Shown here one piece after another: positions 24,792 to 36,200 of a stretch of DNA of 64,000 bases. The notes under the pieces are model-generated. The model was given only the letters and a program-made list of their open reading frames with translations, did not search any database and had not been told where the DNA came from. The stretch's first letter is position 1, and each line of letters starts with the position of its first letter. The translations under genes were made by a program, and so were the position numbers. Source of the DNA: Cotesia glomerata (Eukaryota > Arthropoda > Insecta > Hymenoptera > Braconidae); the NCBI RefSeq assembly GCF_020080835.1, contig NC_058159.1, forward strand, positions 9,858,001-9,922,000. The letters run 5' to 3'.

Positions 24792-26405
24792 TTTTATTGT
24801 TAAGCTTTAGTGTTTTTGATGTTGACTAGTTTTCTAATGACTCAATGAATACACCTGTTCCATATCTGCTGTGTTGTTACTCCATGTAGTAAAATATCGA
24901 TTATTTTTATTACACTTATAGCGCTCAATAAGCAAAACGTCACAACAATAATTTTTTGTTGTTTAATATCAAATGATATACAATAATTAAAATGTATTTT
25001 TATTGAAAAATTGTATAAAAACATCTAAAATAATAAGTTTTTTATTTTGTTTATATGATCCATATTATTTATAAACTTTTGATTGAATGATCTATTTTGA
25101 AAATTTTTTTAATTCGGTTTAAAACAGATAACATTTTTACGAATTGAAATTATTCACGGCTATTCATAAATAAATAAATAAAGGAATTTTCTATGAAAGT
25201 TTTATTATGGCTAATATGTAACTTTTAATCAATTTATGTGAAGCTATAATTTATCACTCATAAGTTTTTAATTGAATTTAATTAAAAGTAATGTAAGAAC
25301 GGTAAAATACTTCGAAACACGCTCCAATCTATATCACCGAAATCAGAAAACATTCAATTATTTTTGGGTTTCTTTTAATAGACAAATTTGTACAATAAAT
25401 TATTTTCAAAAATTGCCCTTATAACTTTCTAAAATTTAATTCTGTCCGTGAAATTTGTTTTAATATTTTTCTATGATAATTTATTTGTTAAAAAACTGTA
25501 AAAATTGATCGATTTCTATTATTTTCAGTATCTTTAAAATTTTTGGATCGTAATTTTTTTGTGTAGAGAATATCTCCAATATTAATAGTAGGTCATGTAG
25601 TAAATGTATTTTCAGAAATTGTATTTTTCCAAATAATACTAAAGTTAGCCAATGTTTTTAATTTTTTGATTTTTTTTTTCAATTATTAAATTGTAGCAAA
25701 AAAATATTTTTTAAAAATTGCACTTACAGTTTTTCAAGTTTTTTACAAATTAAATTTTTTTATTTTTTTGTAATAATTGTTTCAATAAAAAAAAATTCTA
25801 AAAATTTTTAAATGTCGGCTAACTTAATTCTCATTTTTTCCAATTATACTTTTTGAGAAAATTTTTAAATGAGCTATTATAAAACTTCCGCAATAGTTAA
25901 TCCGTAGATTATTTTTCGGAAACTTCATTTTATTTGATTTCAAAATTTGTGGTCGAATACCATGTGATTAATATTTCTCTATTATACATGTAATCCACTA
26001 GATGTCTCTTGTTGCATTTGTAATTATTTTTCATGCTTACGTTCTTACCACTCTGTTAACTGTGTGGACTGAATTTTTTTCTTTTAAAGGTTATAAACAT
26101 TTTAGTGCCACACCGGTGGTAAAAAATAATTGAACAATTAACTAGTTTGTTGCAGACATTATTTATACTTAATCATAAATGTTCAAGTGAGTAATAATTT
26201 GTCAATTTTAATAATTACATAGCATTTTAATGCCATGTAAGTATTTATAAGGCCACTTAAATCTACAGTGCATGAATACAAAGCCTTCATCTAGCGTGGA
26301 TTTATTGGGACTTTCATAAATGTAAATACTTACTTCTAAATTTAAAACATAAAATTTCTTTACTTGTTTTAGAATATCTAGTTTCTCATCAGTATATGTA
26401 TTAAG
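24792..26405. other. Spacer TTC8 to ANK/PRANC gene
   Basis: 1.6 kb of AT-rich DNA. GTAAGAACG near 25292 is matched by an inverted CGTTCTTAC near 26040, possibly the ends of a decayed element of about 750 bp. Otherwise nothing recognisable until the ANK promoter region. Confidence 0.35.
26242..26250 (+). promoter_or_regulatory. Possible TATA box of the ANK/PRANC gene
   Basis: TATTTATAA followed by GGCC lies about 155 nt before the start codon. A CAGTG initiator-like string is about 25 nt further on. The spacing is right for a TATA/Inr promoter, but in AT-rich DNA this is weak evidence. Confidence 0.35.
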
Positions 26406-29039
26406 ATGGTAGATATGGAAGAAAATAGAAAAATAATTTTATCAACTTTAGAAAGAGGTATCGATGAGGGTGAAGAAAAAACAGTACGAGAATCACTCAA
26501 ACTATTGCATCAACTAGATCTCAAACATGGTTCGTCTTCTCTTAAATCAAACTTAGGATATGATTTACTTCGTCTTTCTTTAGAAAATAAACATCCTAAT
26601 ATAACACAACTTTTATTGAAATATGGCATCGAAATCAATAGAACAATAGCAAGAAAAACTTGTAATACGCCTCTACACCTTGCCATAAAAAATAATGACT
26701 TAAATATCGTAAAGTTGCTTTTGAAGAATGGCGCCAATACTAAATATCTAAATTCAAAAGGCAAAACTCCTCTTTATCTTGCTGTTGAGTTAGATCATCA
26801 AGATATTGCTGAAATATTATTAAAAAAAGATGTTTCTGTGAATATTGATTGTCGAAGTAGCATGGCACCAGTTCTCGTAGCTGCCTCTAATGGTAATGAG
26901 TATTTGTTTAATTTATTATTAAGCAAGGGTGGTAAACTCAATCTTAAACAATTTGATGAAGATTCAGCGTCAATGCTGCAAGTAGCCATTGAACATCGCT
27001 ATGTAGATACAGTTGAAAAAATAGTTAAAAGTTACATCAATAAAAAAATTATTAATGATCCGAGTACCGAAAAATTATTAACAGTTGCGGTGATGAATGA
27101 GGGTAATATAAGTCGTAAAATTGTTGAACTTCTATTGAAAGCTAAATTCCCGATTGATTTAAAAAATGCTAAGAATTCTAAATTTATTTGTGCTGCCCTA
27201 CAAGAAAAACACTATCTTATTGTAAACCAACTTTTAAAAGTTGGTCTTGATCTTGATGATTACTGGGATGTATTGAGTACCGCTTGCAAGCATAACCATA
27301 TAGAGACTGTCGAAGCAGTAATTGATAAAGTTAAAGATAGTGACTACAAAGATCGCACAGACGACAATTCACTCTTATTGAATGCTATTGATAATATTCA
27401 TTTTATTATCAAGGAAGCAGCTAGAAACGGTGAAGGCGTACTTCAACATCATATTAATATTTTTAATAGATGGATTGAAATAATGAAAATTTTCCTTAAA
27501 AAAGGTATCGATGTTAATTTTTTAATAAAAAAAAGAGCCATGATTTTTTCTTACAATTTACAAAATATAACATCTTTACACTATCTTGCGAATCATGCTT
27601 CATCACATGCATCTTTGAGTCTTAAGCCCATAGCTAATTTATTGATAAGTGCTGGAGCTTGGACAACTAAAAAAGAAAGTCATATCGAACCTCTCGATTA
27701 TGCTATTTCGAACGAAAATCCAGATGTAGTTGAAGTACTTTTGCAGCATACTTGGGATATTAATGATGATTTCGATAAAGTATCTAGTCTTCATTATGCA
27801 GCTAAAAATGAATCGTCGATAATTATTGAAATGCTGTTGAAACGTGGAGCAGATGTTAATGTCACTAATACTTCTGGTAATACTCTATTACACACGGCTG
27901 CCGCCTCTAAGAGAATAAAAGTTATAGAATGTCTACTAGAACATGATGCTCAAGTTAATGTAAAAAATTTGGCAGGTCAAACTCCTCTTCATATGGTGGT
28001 AACTCACGAAAGTCCATACAATGAAGATGATATTGATATACAATGTATAGAAATGTTAATGAAGTACAAAGCAGACATAGATGTTACAGATGATGACTTA
28101 ATGACACCGCTTCACTGTGCGGCTAAAAAATGTTGTCATCCATCAGTAATTAAAAAGTTGTTAGAGTATAAACCAAACATTAATTCTATTAGTAGAGTCG
28201 GACTAACGCCTCTATTGGTTGCTGCTTCCTTCAATAGATTGAGTATCGTTAAATTTTTTATTGAATCTGGCGCTAATATTTCTGATAGAAATAAGTATGG
28301 TGAAACTTTTTTGCATCTTATGGCACGAAGATGTACTATTTCAATTGATGAGATATTGGAGGATAATGTTAACATTAACGTCTTGACTTATAAAAATAAA
28401 ACAGCGCTAGATTATATTGTAGAAGCTATACGTACTACTGGATTTTCTTTTCGCTATCATGAAAATGCTAAGATTCTTATTAAATACATGTTGAAATTAC
28501 ACAATATTGGTGTGTTTATTTGCAAGGAGAATTTACAAGGAATCGACAAATATTTGGAAACATTCGGTCAACCAGAAACAAAAAATAAATCTGATATCGT
28601 TGTTTTTAAAGAGGAATGCGAAAAAGAAGCAGTGCTATTGAAAGAGAATAAAATAGGTAATAGTAATATGACATTCTATAAACTTATTAAAAAATCTACT
28701 CATCGGTTGGCACAATACTTATTGAATAAAAATGTAATTAGAGACACAAAGCCGATTCAATACAATAAAAAGTTTCCTATTTACAGTGATTTTATTGCTA
28801 AAAGTTTGAAGAGAGGATTTGAAAGAAAAAATATTCTGGATCAAGATGCTGGTGGTTTGATTAAAACGATGCTTTACAGCTTACCCGGTAGCTGTATTGA
28901 TCAGATTTTGAGTTATTTAGATAATGAAGACTTAAAAGCAATAATCGATGCTAATAAAATAAAAATGGAAACTAACAATATTTATACATCAGTGATTACC
29001 AGATCTCGTGCTACAAAGAAACTCAAACTTTGTAAATAG
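26406..29039 (+). CDS. Ankyrin-repeat protein with C-terminal PRANC-like domain (intact)
   Basis: This single-exon 877-aa protein consists mostly of ankyrin repeats. Recognisable units include TPLHLAIKNNDLNIVKLLLKNGA (near residues 88-110), TPLYLAVELDHQDIAEILL, SLHYAAKNESSIIIEMLLKRGA, TPLHMV and TPLLVAASFNRLSIVKFFIESGA. The last roughly 170 residues have no repeats. They resemble the PRANC domain of poxviral, Wolbachia and parasitoid-wasp ANK proteins, ending in the F-box-like LPGSCIDQILSYLDNEDLK at about residues 825-843. Family knowledge links PRANC/F-box-like ends to SCF ubiquitin ligases, with ankyrin repeats choosing the target. A role in ubiquitin targeting or NF-kB-type signalling is inference. 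There is no signal peptide or membrane segment. Lack of introns, unlike the neighbours, fits a laterally acquired or retroposed origin. AATAAA follows at 29111. Confidence 0.82.
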   Translation: MVDMEENRKIILSTLERGIDEGEEKTVRESLKLLHQLDLKHGSSSLKSNLGYDLLRLSLENKHPNITQLLLKYGIEINRTIARKTCNTPLHLAIKNNDLNIVKLLLKNGANTKYLNSKGKTPLYLAVELDHQDIAEILLKKDVSVNIDCRSSMAPVLVAASNGNEYLFNLLLSKGGKLNLKQFDEDSASMLQVAIEHRYVDTVEKIVKSYINKKIINDPSTEKLLTVAVMNEGNISRKIVELLLKAKFPIDLKNAKNSKFICAALQEKHYLIVNQLLKVGLDLDDYWDVLSTACKHNHIETVEAVIDKVKDSDYKDRTDDNSLLLNAIDNIHFIIKEAARNGEGVLQHHINIFNRWIEIMKIFLKKGIDVNFLIKKRAMIFSYNLQNITSLHYLANHASSHASLSLKPIANLLISAGAWTTKKESHIEPLDYAISNENPDVVEVLLQHTWDINDDFDKVSSLHYAAKNESSIIIEMLLKRGADVNVTNTSGNTLLHTAAASKRIKVIECLLEHDAQVNVKNLAGQTPLHMVVTHESPYNEDDIDIQCIEMLMKYKADIDVTDDDLMTPLHCAAKKCCHPSVIKKLLEYKPNINSISRVGLTPLLVAASFNRLSIVKFFIESGANISDRNKYGETFLHLMARRCTISIDEILEDNVNINVLTYKNKTALDYIVEAIRTTGFSFRYHENAKILIKYMLKLHNIGVFICKENLQGIDKYLETFGQPETKNKSDIVVFKEECEKEAVLLKENKIGNSNMTFYKLIKKSTHRLAQYLLNKNVIRDTKPIQYNKKFPIYSDFIAKSLKRGFERKNILDQDAGGLIKTMLYSLPGSCIDQILSYLDNEDLKAIIDANKIKMETNNIYTSVITRSRATKKLKLCK

Positions 29040-29110
29040 CTTAAATAGATCATCCTGGGATCAAAATTACTTTTAAATTCAAAATCATTTGTTTTTTAAA
29101 CTTACATTAA

Positions 29111-29116
29111 AATAAA
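29111..29116 (+). terminator. ANK/PRANC polyadenylation signal
   Basis: AATAAA lies 72 nt past the stop codon. Confidence 0.4.
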
Positions 29117-29533
29117 AGTTATTTATTATTATTCATTTCAATAATACCAACATAATTGTTTTTATTTAATAATTTGGATTTTTGTAATAAATTATTTTCC
29201 GGTTTTATCATATATGTTTATTTAATTCAAACTTTGTAAACAGTGTTTTCTTAGGAGCTTTATAAAATTGTAGTTGAGCTTATTAAAAAAATTTTAACTG
29301 TTGGATAATTAAAATCACCATAAGTATATGTTTAAGTTTAAAAATAAAAGTTATGTTTGTCAAATAAAAAATCAGTTCTTATTAAGTATTAAAAAAAATT
29401 TATTTTATTCAGTTTTTACATATTTAGATTAATATATAATTATAGAAAAAATAGTAAATCCAAAAAATTATATATTTATTTTCAATATCTATAAATACAA
29501 CCAGCTAATTATAATCACATACAATAATTCAAC

Positions 29534-29708
29534 TTAATTAATTAGTTAACGGGTATGTGGACAATATAACATGTTAAATTGTTGTAAGCTTTCACCACGT
29601 TTTGTATTGTTTCAATACTTCATCAAGTAACTAAAATAATTATAATGGTAAACTATTGCAAAATCATTATAAAATGATTCACCACATACCCGTTAACTAA
29701 TTAACTAA
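29534..29708. mobile_element. MITE-like element, 27-bp terminal inverted repeats
   Basis: The left end (29534-29560) contains TTAGTTAACGGGTATGTGG and the right end (29682-29708) is its reverse complement with about one mismatch. They enclose about 120 bp of non-coding DNA. Size and structure fit a miniature inverted-repeat element. The TTAA-rich edges hinder recognition of a target duplication. Confidence 0.7.
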
Positions 29709-30450
29709 ACGAATAGCTAATGTTAGAAAGTATTATGATTTTAATTATGTTATAGTATTTAAATCGTATTATAAACTCAAAAATTTTCAGATGCCTAATA
29801 TTTTCACTATCATCATACAAAAACATGTTTAGCTATCGAATATTTTTCACTTGAGAAAACATTTAGGAAGATCGACAAAATGTACTTTCTTCGAGCATAC
29901 GTTACTTTTTTTTTTTCCTGCACAACAATCAATTTACCTAAGAAAAATTAAATCAAATTAATTAGTCAAATCAAAAGAAATCAAACAACTATTCAAGTTA
30001 TTTTATTGCGATTAAGATTCTGGTTCGATATTAGAGATTACATAGTGATATAAGCCAGTCCAATCAATGAATTGAAAGGTTTGGAAATGAAAAGTTATTT
30101 TTCATTTTTGAAGTATATTATATTTCTTGCCTACCCCTCTGACATTCACGACCCAAAAAGCTCTAAATAGAGCGATCAGTAAAATAGATTGCCAATGAAA
30201 ATTTTGATATTTTTGCAGATTATTATCTGGGGATTCAAAAAAGTTTTAAGAACTTTAGTTATTTATTCAAAATAATAAAGAAATTTATACAAGAAACAAA
30301 TTGAATTATGGCTTATGACTGTTGGAAAATAAAGCGAAGTACTGTTGACTTGGCAACAATCTATTAAGATTTTATATTCTTGACACAAAAAATTTAGAGA
30401 TTAAATATTGTGTTGATGAAAGTTATTTAAAAAAAAAATTGAGTTAATTT

Positions 30451-30484
<34 letters not shown>

Positions 30485-30779
30485 ATATTGAAAAACCGTC
30501 AAAATATCCCTAGATTAGGGCCATGTTAAAATATAAAATCTTAATATTGGTTCAAAAAAATGATCAAGGCATGGTTTTGTATGGAATTGAACGCTTTATA
30601 AGAAAGGACGAATGAAAATTTGCGTAAGTCAAGCTATTTTGGAGATTTCGAGTCGTTAAAATTGATCTGTTTAAAATTATGAAGTTACTTTTTCCTCAAC
30701 GCTACAAAATCAATGTATATGACTTAAATACTCAATATTATCAACTTTAATTATTTAGTTTTAAGATCCAATACTTCAA
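29709..30779. other. Non-coding spacer
   Basis: AT-rich DNA with a poly(T) run near 30453-30480. No ORF or RNA gene is seen. Confidence 0.5.
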
Positions 30780-32957
30780 ATTAAAATAAATATAAGAGGA
30801 TAATAGGATTATCAAATGAACATCAATACATCAACAGCATTGGCAAACGCAACGTTTCGCTATATTTCATAGCTTCCTCAGGCTCTGTACAACATAAAGA
30901 CTGATCGTCTGACGTGTACTCACATGTGTTTACGATAACCTGTAACTCGAGTGACTTCTGTTATTCTAAAAAATTTTTTTGATAAATTTTTTATAAGATA
31001 ATTTATTGAGTCTAGTAATTTAAAATAAGTAAAAGTATGTCGTATACCGTAACATGTACAACATGACTAGATATTAGAGTGGTCCAAAAAAAACATTTTT
31101 ATTTTTTTTTTCAAGTGCTGCTGTCTTAAAAACTTCTCTAAGGTATAAAAAAAATTCTCTCCAAAGCGCAGCTTGATATCTCAATTCTTCATGAAGCTCA
31201 ATGAATTTTTATTTTCGCATTTAAATAACACGTAAAAAAATTTTATTTACGTTTTCATTTGGTAAAACTACGAAAAAAATTTTTTTATGCATTTTTCGTC
31301 AATTATTCTTGTAGGAAATTTAATTCTCTACAAAAAAATACTGAGGTAGTTTTTTCGTTATCCTAACAAGTAAAAAGTTATTAAGCTTTAAATACTCGCA
31401 ATAAAAGAAAATTTAATCAGATATGATTTTAGAATCCACGTTGTATCACATTTTCTGTTTCAAAGTATTTGATTATGTAATTTATATTTTTTTCTTAAAA
31501 ACATGGTATACAGTCTGATATCGGTAATTCAGTTTGGACCAGTGACAACAAATGACAATTTAATATATCGGCTTGTTTATTTGAACCACATGTAAAATGC
31601 ACTGAAGGAGATTACCAGACTTTGTTAATACTCTAACCACTGCTTAAAAAAATTAAACTAGATAATTTACTTTTAGCACTCTCTTGCGGCCTACATGAAG
31701 ATATATAGTAAATTAAATTTTTGTTGATAATTAGTTTTACCCTAACCTGGCTGCATTTTAATAATTATGTCTTATAAGTAATATAAACCAATATAAGAAA
31801 TAACCAAAAAATTAAATAAGTCTCATAGATTATATTGGTTGTATGTTTATTAGCAATTTCTTTATAGTCAAGCTTATTTACTTAAATATGTGATGACTCC
31901 TGAGATAAGGCAGTTTTACGCACGAACTCTACCTGTTTATTTATCATTTTTTTTTTTTTCAAAGATTGAATTTAAAAATAAAAGAATCAATTCACGAAGG
32001 ACTTTTATTTACGTTCTCCTGCAAAGTTTCATGATTTTTCATTCGGTCAAAAAAGCGTCCCAGCATCGTGTTCAAAATTTAAATATTCACTTGTCCTACA
32101 TGTTTTTAAATAAAAAAATTAAATTCAGTATACATCCAGAAGGACTAGCTTGCTCTTGATTCATATTCCGTAATGAAATTCAAGTTCAATTTTAAAAAAT
32201 CATTGCTCATAGGAAAAAATATCCAAATTGTAATGAGAAAAATTATTCATAATTCACAGTTAATACTTCACCAAAAGACATGTGTTAATTATATTAGAAA
32301 CAGTCTACTTTGATAAATTTTGAAATAAATACATGCAGTTACCAAAAAAGTTTTCGAAAAGATGCTTTGAAACTATCTTCGTTCAAATTTTCTTTTGTGC
32401 GAGTATTTAAAGCTCAATAACTTTTTACTCGTTAAGATTACGAAGAAACTACCTCAGTACTTTTTTGTAGAGAATTAAATTTCCTACAAGAATAATTGAC
32501 GAAAAATGCATAAAAAAATTTTTTTCGTAGTTTTATCGGATGAAAACGTAAATAAAATTTTTTTACGTGTTATTTACATGGGAAAATAAAAATTCATTGA
32601 GCTTCATGAAGAATTGAGATATCAAGCTGCACTTTGAAGGAAATTTTTTTTATACCTTAGAAAAGCTTTTAAGATGATAGGCAAAAAACTTTTTTTTTTT
32701 GGACCACTCTACTAGATATGTATGTATGCAAGGCTGGAGTGGTTTTTGACATGATACGAAAACGTGTATTGGAGGTATGGTTTTTCATCTAGAATTGTAT
32801 TTAATTGATATAAGCCTTGTAATGATTGTATATTTTATTTTTTATGTTGTACAGAGCCTAAGGAAGCTATGAAATATAGCGAAACGTTGCGTTTGCCAAT
32901 GCTGTTGATATATTGATGTTCATTTAATCCTATTATGCTCTGATATTTATTTTAATT
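30780..32957. mobile_element. Outer inverted-repeat element split by a hAT-like insertion
   Basis: Arms of about 115 bp at 30780-30898 and 32846-32957 are near-identical inverted copies. Both contain the string CATTGGCAAACGCAACGTTT or its complement, and TATATTTCATAGCTTCC with one nearby mismatch. The inner 31075-32711 element carries its own target duplication, so it inserted later into the loop of this one. No coding capacity is visible. The superfamily is unknown. Confidence 0.65.
31075..32711. mobile_element. Non-autonomous hAT-like element, arms of about 330 bp
   Basis: The element begins TAGAGTGGTCC and ends GGACCACTCTA. It is bordered by the 8-bp direct repeat CTAGATAT at 31067-31074 and 32712-32719. 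An 8-bp duplication with a TAGAG terminus fits the hAT superfamily. The arms (31075-31414 and 32385-32711) are highly similar inverted copies. The 970-bp interior has no transposase-like ORF; the longest frame (31890-32159) does not look like a real protein. Confidence 0.8.
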
Positions 32958-33290
32958 ATCAACTTTTAAACAAATATCTTTGATCAATCTACGCTCATAA
33001 TAAAATTAACTCGATTTAAGAGAACAAATCTTGAAAGAATTAAGATAAACTTGAAAAATTTTTATGTCTTATTATAGGAATATAATATTTTTGCTTTTGC
33101 GAAAAATGGTTCAAGAACTAAGTACCATCCTTGAGAAATCAATTGCTATACGCACTAATATATTAGACATCCTATGAATACAGCAACTTTTAACACTCGA
33201 AAAAATATTTCATTCATTGACAGCTAGTCATTGAATAATTTTTTAAGTTTATTTTTTCATTGCTTTTTTAAAATTTTTATTTATTAAAAA

Positions 33291-36200
33291 ATGGAAAAAA
33301 CAATAAAAAATAATGATTCTCTTATAATAAAATTATCAGATTCAAGGTATAATTATTTTTACTAATATTTCTTCAAATTTTCCCACTGAACTAATCTTTT
33401 ATATTTGATTACACATAATATTAGTATAGACAAAAAATTAGAAGAGTTTTCTAGCAAAAAATTTGTATACGAGAAATTTAATGAAGAAAATTTGCTAAAA
33501 TTGTATCATGAATTTTTGGTAAAATTTTTAACGCAACTTGATAATTTAAATGACACTTTCAGTATCAGTGCCTCATTAAATGTTTTATTATATATTTTTT
33601 TGCAGGAAGTTGAAGGTGGTAGATTATATGAGCGTCAACTATTAGCAGCTTTTAAAAAAGTATTAAACATCACAATTTTTAGAAAAGAATTTGATGCGTT
33701 ATTTAAAAAAATCGATTCTTCAAGAGATGATAGTATAACATGGGATGAATTTTTATCTCATCTCTTGTTAGAATTTCGATTAAAAGGAACAGCTGCTCTA
33801 AAGTCGCAACCTCTAGAATTACCAATAGTTGATCCACCAAAATTAATACAAAGTCGACATCCTTATGCGATTTGTAAAATAATTTTATACACAGATATTT
33901 CGATTCAAAACGAATTGTTAAAAATGAGTTCGTGTAACTATCTAACTGCAAGCAAAGATGGTACTATTAATTATTGGTCAACGGATTTTGTTCATCAACG
34001 ACAAATCAAGGCTATTAATCGTAATTCTTAGCACCGAATAAGCATAAAAGATTAAAAATATTAATATTTTTTATAATAACTTCTCATGTAGCTTCGTTAA
34101 AAGTATCCCGTACAATGATAATAGACATGATTGCAATGCCTGACGTAAGAATGATTTGTGTAGCTTCATCAGAACGAGAACTTCGATTCTATGATACAAG
34201 AATTAATAAATTTGAATTAAGAATGCGAGTAAGTAGAAAAATAATAAACAAAAAATTAACGAGTCAATAGATAAATTAATAAATCATTTTCTTTATTTTA
34301 GATACACAGTTTTCGAGTTGCAGTAGTGTGCATGAGTTATTATTTCAGTGAAAATTCATCAGATAAATCTTGCATAATAATGGGAGATACTAGTGGTTCT
34401 ATTAATGTAATAAGATTTAATCGAATGGATAATAATCCTTTCAAACAACGGCCTGACTGTGACGTTTTTGAGATTCATTACGAGAGTGCTCTTAAAGTAT
34501 ATTGTTTTTATTGAAAAATTTTAATTATTTGTAAAAATTGTTGATTTTAGAGTCAATTGCATTTAATCTAGTGATCGGTATAAACTAAATTTTACTTTTT
34601 GAAAAATTTCATATCTAGTTATGAAAATAATTTTTATTTATTTTCAATATGAAATAATGTTATTTGAATGAAAGTAAGAAAAGTTTACATTAAGTTTAAA
34701 ACCTTATAGGGTAAAAGACTCCATTAGTGGCGGGGACCCCATTACTGACACTTTCTTTGATTTTGGTACTTATTCAATTAATAAAATCATTAATTTCAAT
34801 AATGAATATATTATTTCTAATCTTTAAGACCTTTAGATCAAAAAAATTTTTAATTGAAAGAAAAAGTGCCACTAATGGGGTCTTTTAAAGTTACCGTCAT
34901 ATAAAATTATAAAAAAAAAAGAAATTTGGAGGATAAAATTTTTTTTTTTTTTTTTCTTTTTACTGACAATCAACACATGTGAAAATCAATTTAATCAAGC
35001 ATTATATTTAGCATTTTCTTCTTTCAAAAAACCGGGGTGAAGTTTATAATTTCCCAATTTTTTTGTTACTATTCTAATGAAAAAAATTGGTAAAAATCAT
35101 TAATCTCTACTTGGATCTTAATAAAAATTATTACAAATTTAATCAAAAAATTATAAATTCTATCAATAAATAATCTTGTAATTTTTAGAAAACTATAAAT
35201 GGCTTAAAAATCACAGCATTCAATTATATTCATAGTAACTGGGTATCTCAAGTAAATTATTACAAAAGTTATCAAGCTTTTATTTCATGCTCGAAATGTT
35301 TTAAAACTTCTCTATTTTTCTGCGACATCACGGGAAGTAAAATGAAGTATAATTTCAATGTTCCTCTAGGAATATCATGTTTCGCTTTTCATGAAGGTTA
35401 AAGATCCACATTCTAAATAATTATATGTATACTAGGGTGCTTCGTTTGAGACGACTATTTTTTTTTTCTCACTCCATTGACGAAATATTGTTCTGAACAT
35501 AGACAAAAAAATTCTCACCAAGGGATAGTTCTTAATTTCAATTTTAAGTACTCGCTGGATGAATTTAAAGTTTTCCCATATAATTAACCCGTTAAAATAA
35601 TTTTTTTTGCTTAAATTATCTATAGCATAGCGACATTTCATGATATTCATTTGACCATGGGCAGAAGTTGAAGAGAAATTCTTCCTCTTTAAAAGCTCTG
35701 ACAGCTTATTTCCAATTTATGAGTTACCTCGCCAGTAAAAAATTGTACATTCGATTTTTGCTCAAAAGTCGTGGTTTTTTTATTTTTTCTCCTAAACTAT
35801 TGATCTGACACCTAAATTACAAAGGATCTTTTTTGTAAAGAATTCAATTTTCTATAAGATAGATTGATAGCTGAACCCTTTCAATAAATTGCCTTTGAGA
35901 TAAATTTCATTAATTACAAGAAAACAATAAATGACACTATTTTATCGTAATTTTTATACTTTTTAATAAAACAACAGTTGATAAAAAAAATTATAACATT
36001 GCATATTTTTATAATCAAATATTGTGATATCGTTATAATGCCTAAATTTTTAAAATTTTTAATTGTCTGACAAATATTCTAATAAATATAGTTGTTACAT
36101 AGAATATATCCAAAATATATGATCATACATAACTCCGGCACACAAAAAAAAGTAGTATGTACTTTGGATTGCACCCACCTATCAAAATGAATATTGACCC

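Noticed and set aside
31890..32159. 89-aa frame within the hAT-like element, considered as a transposase remnant
   Set aside because: No DDE, zinc-finger or dimerisation motif and low-complexity Phe/Lys content.
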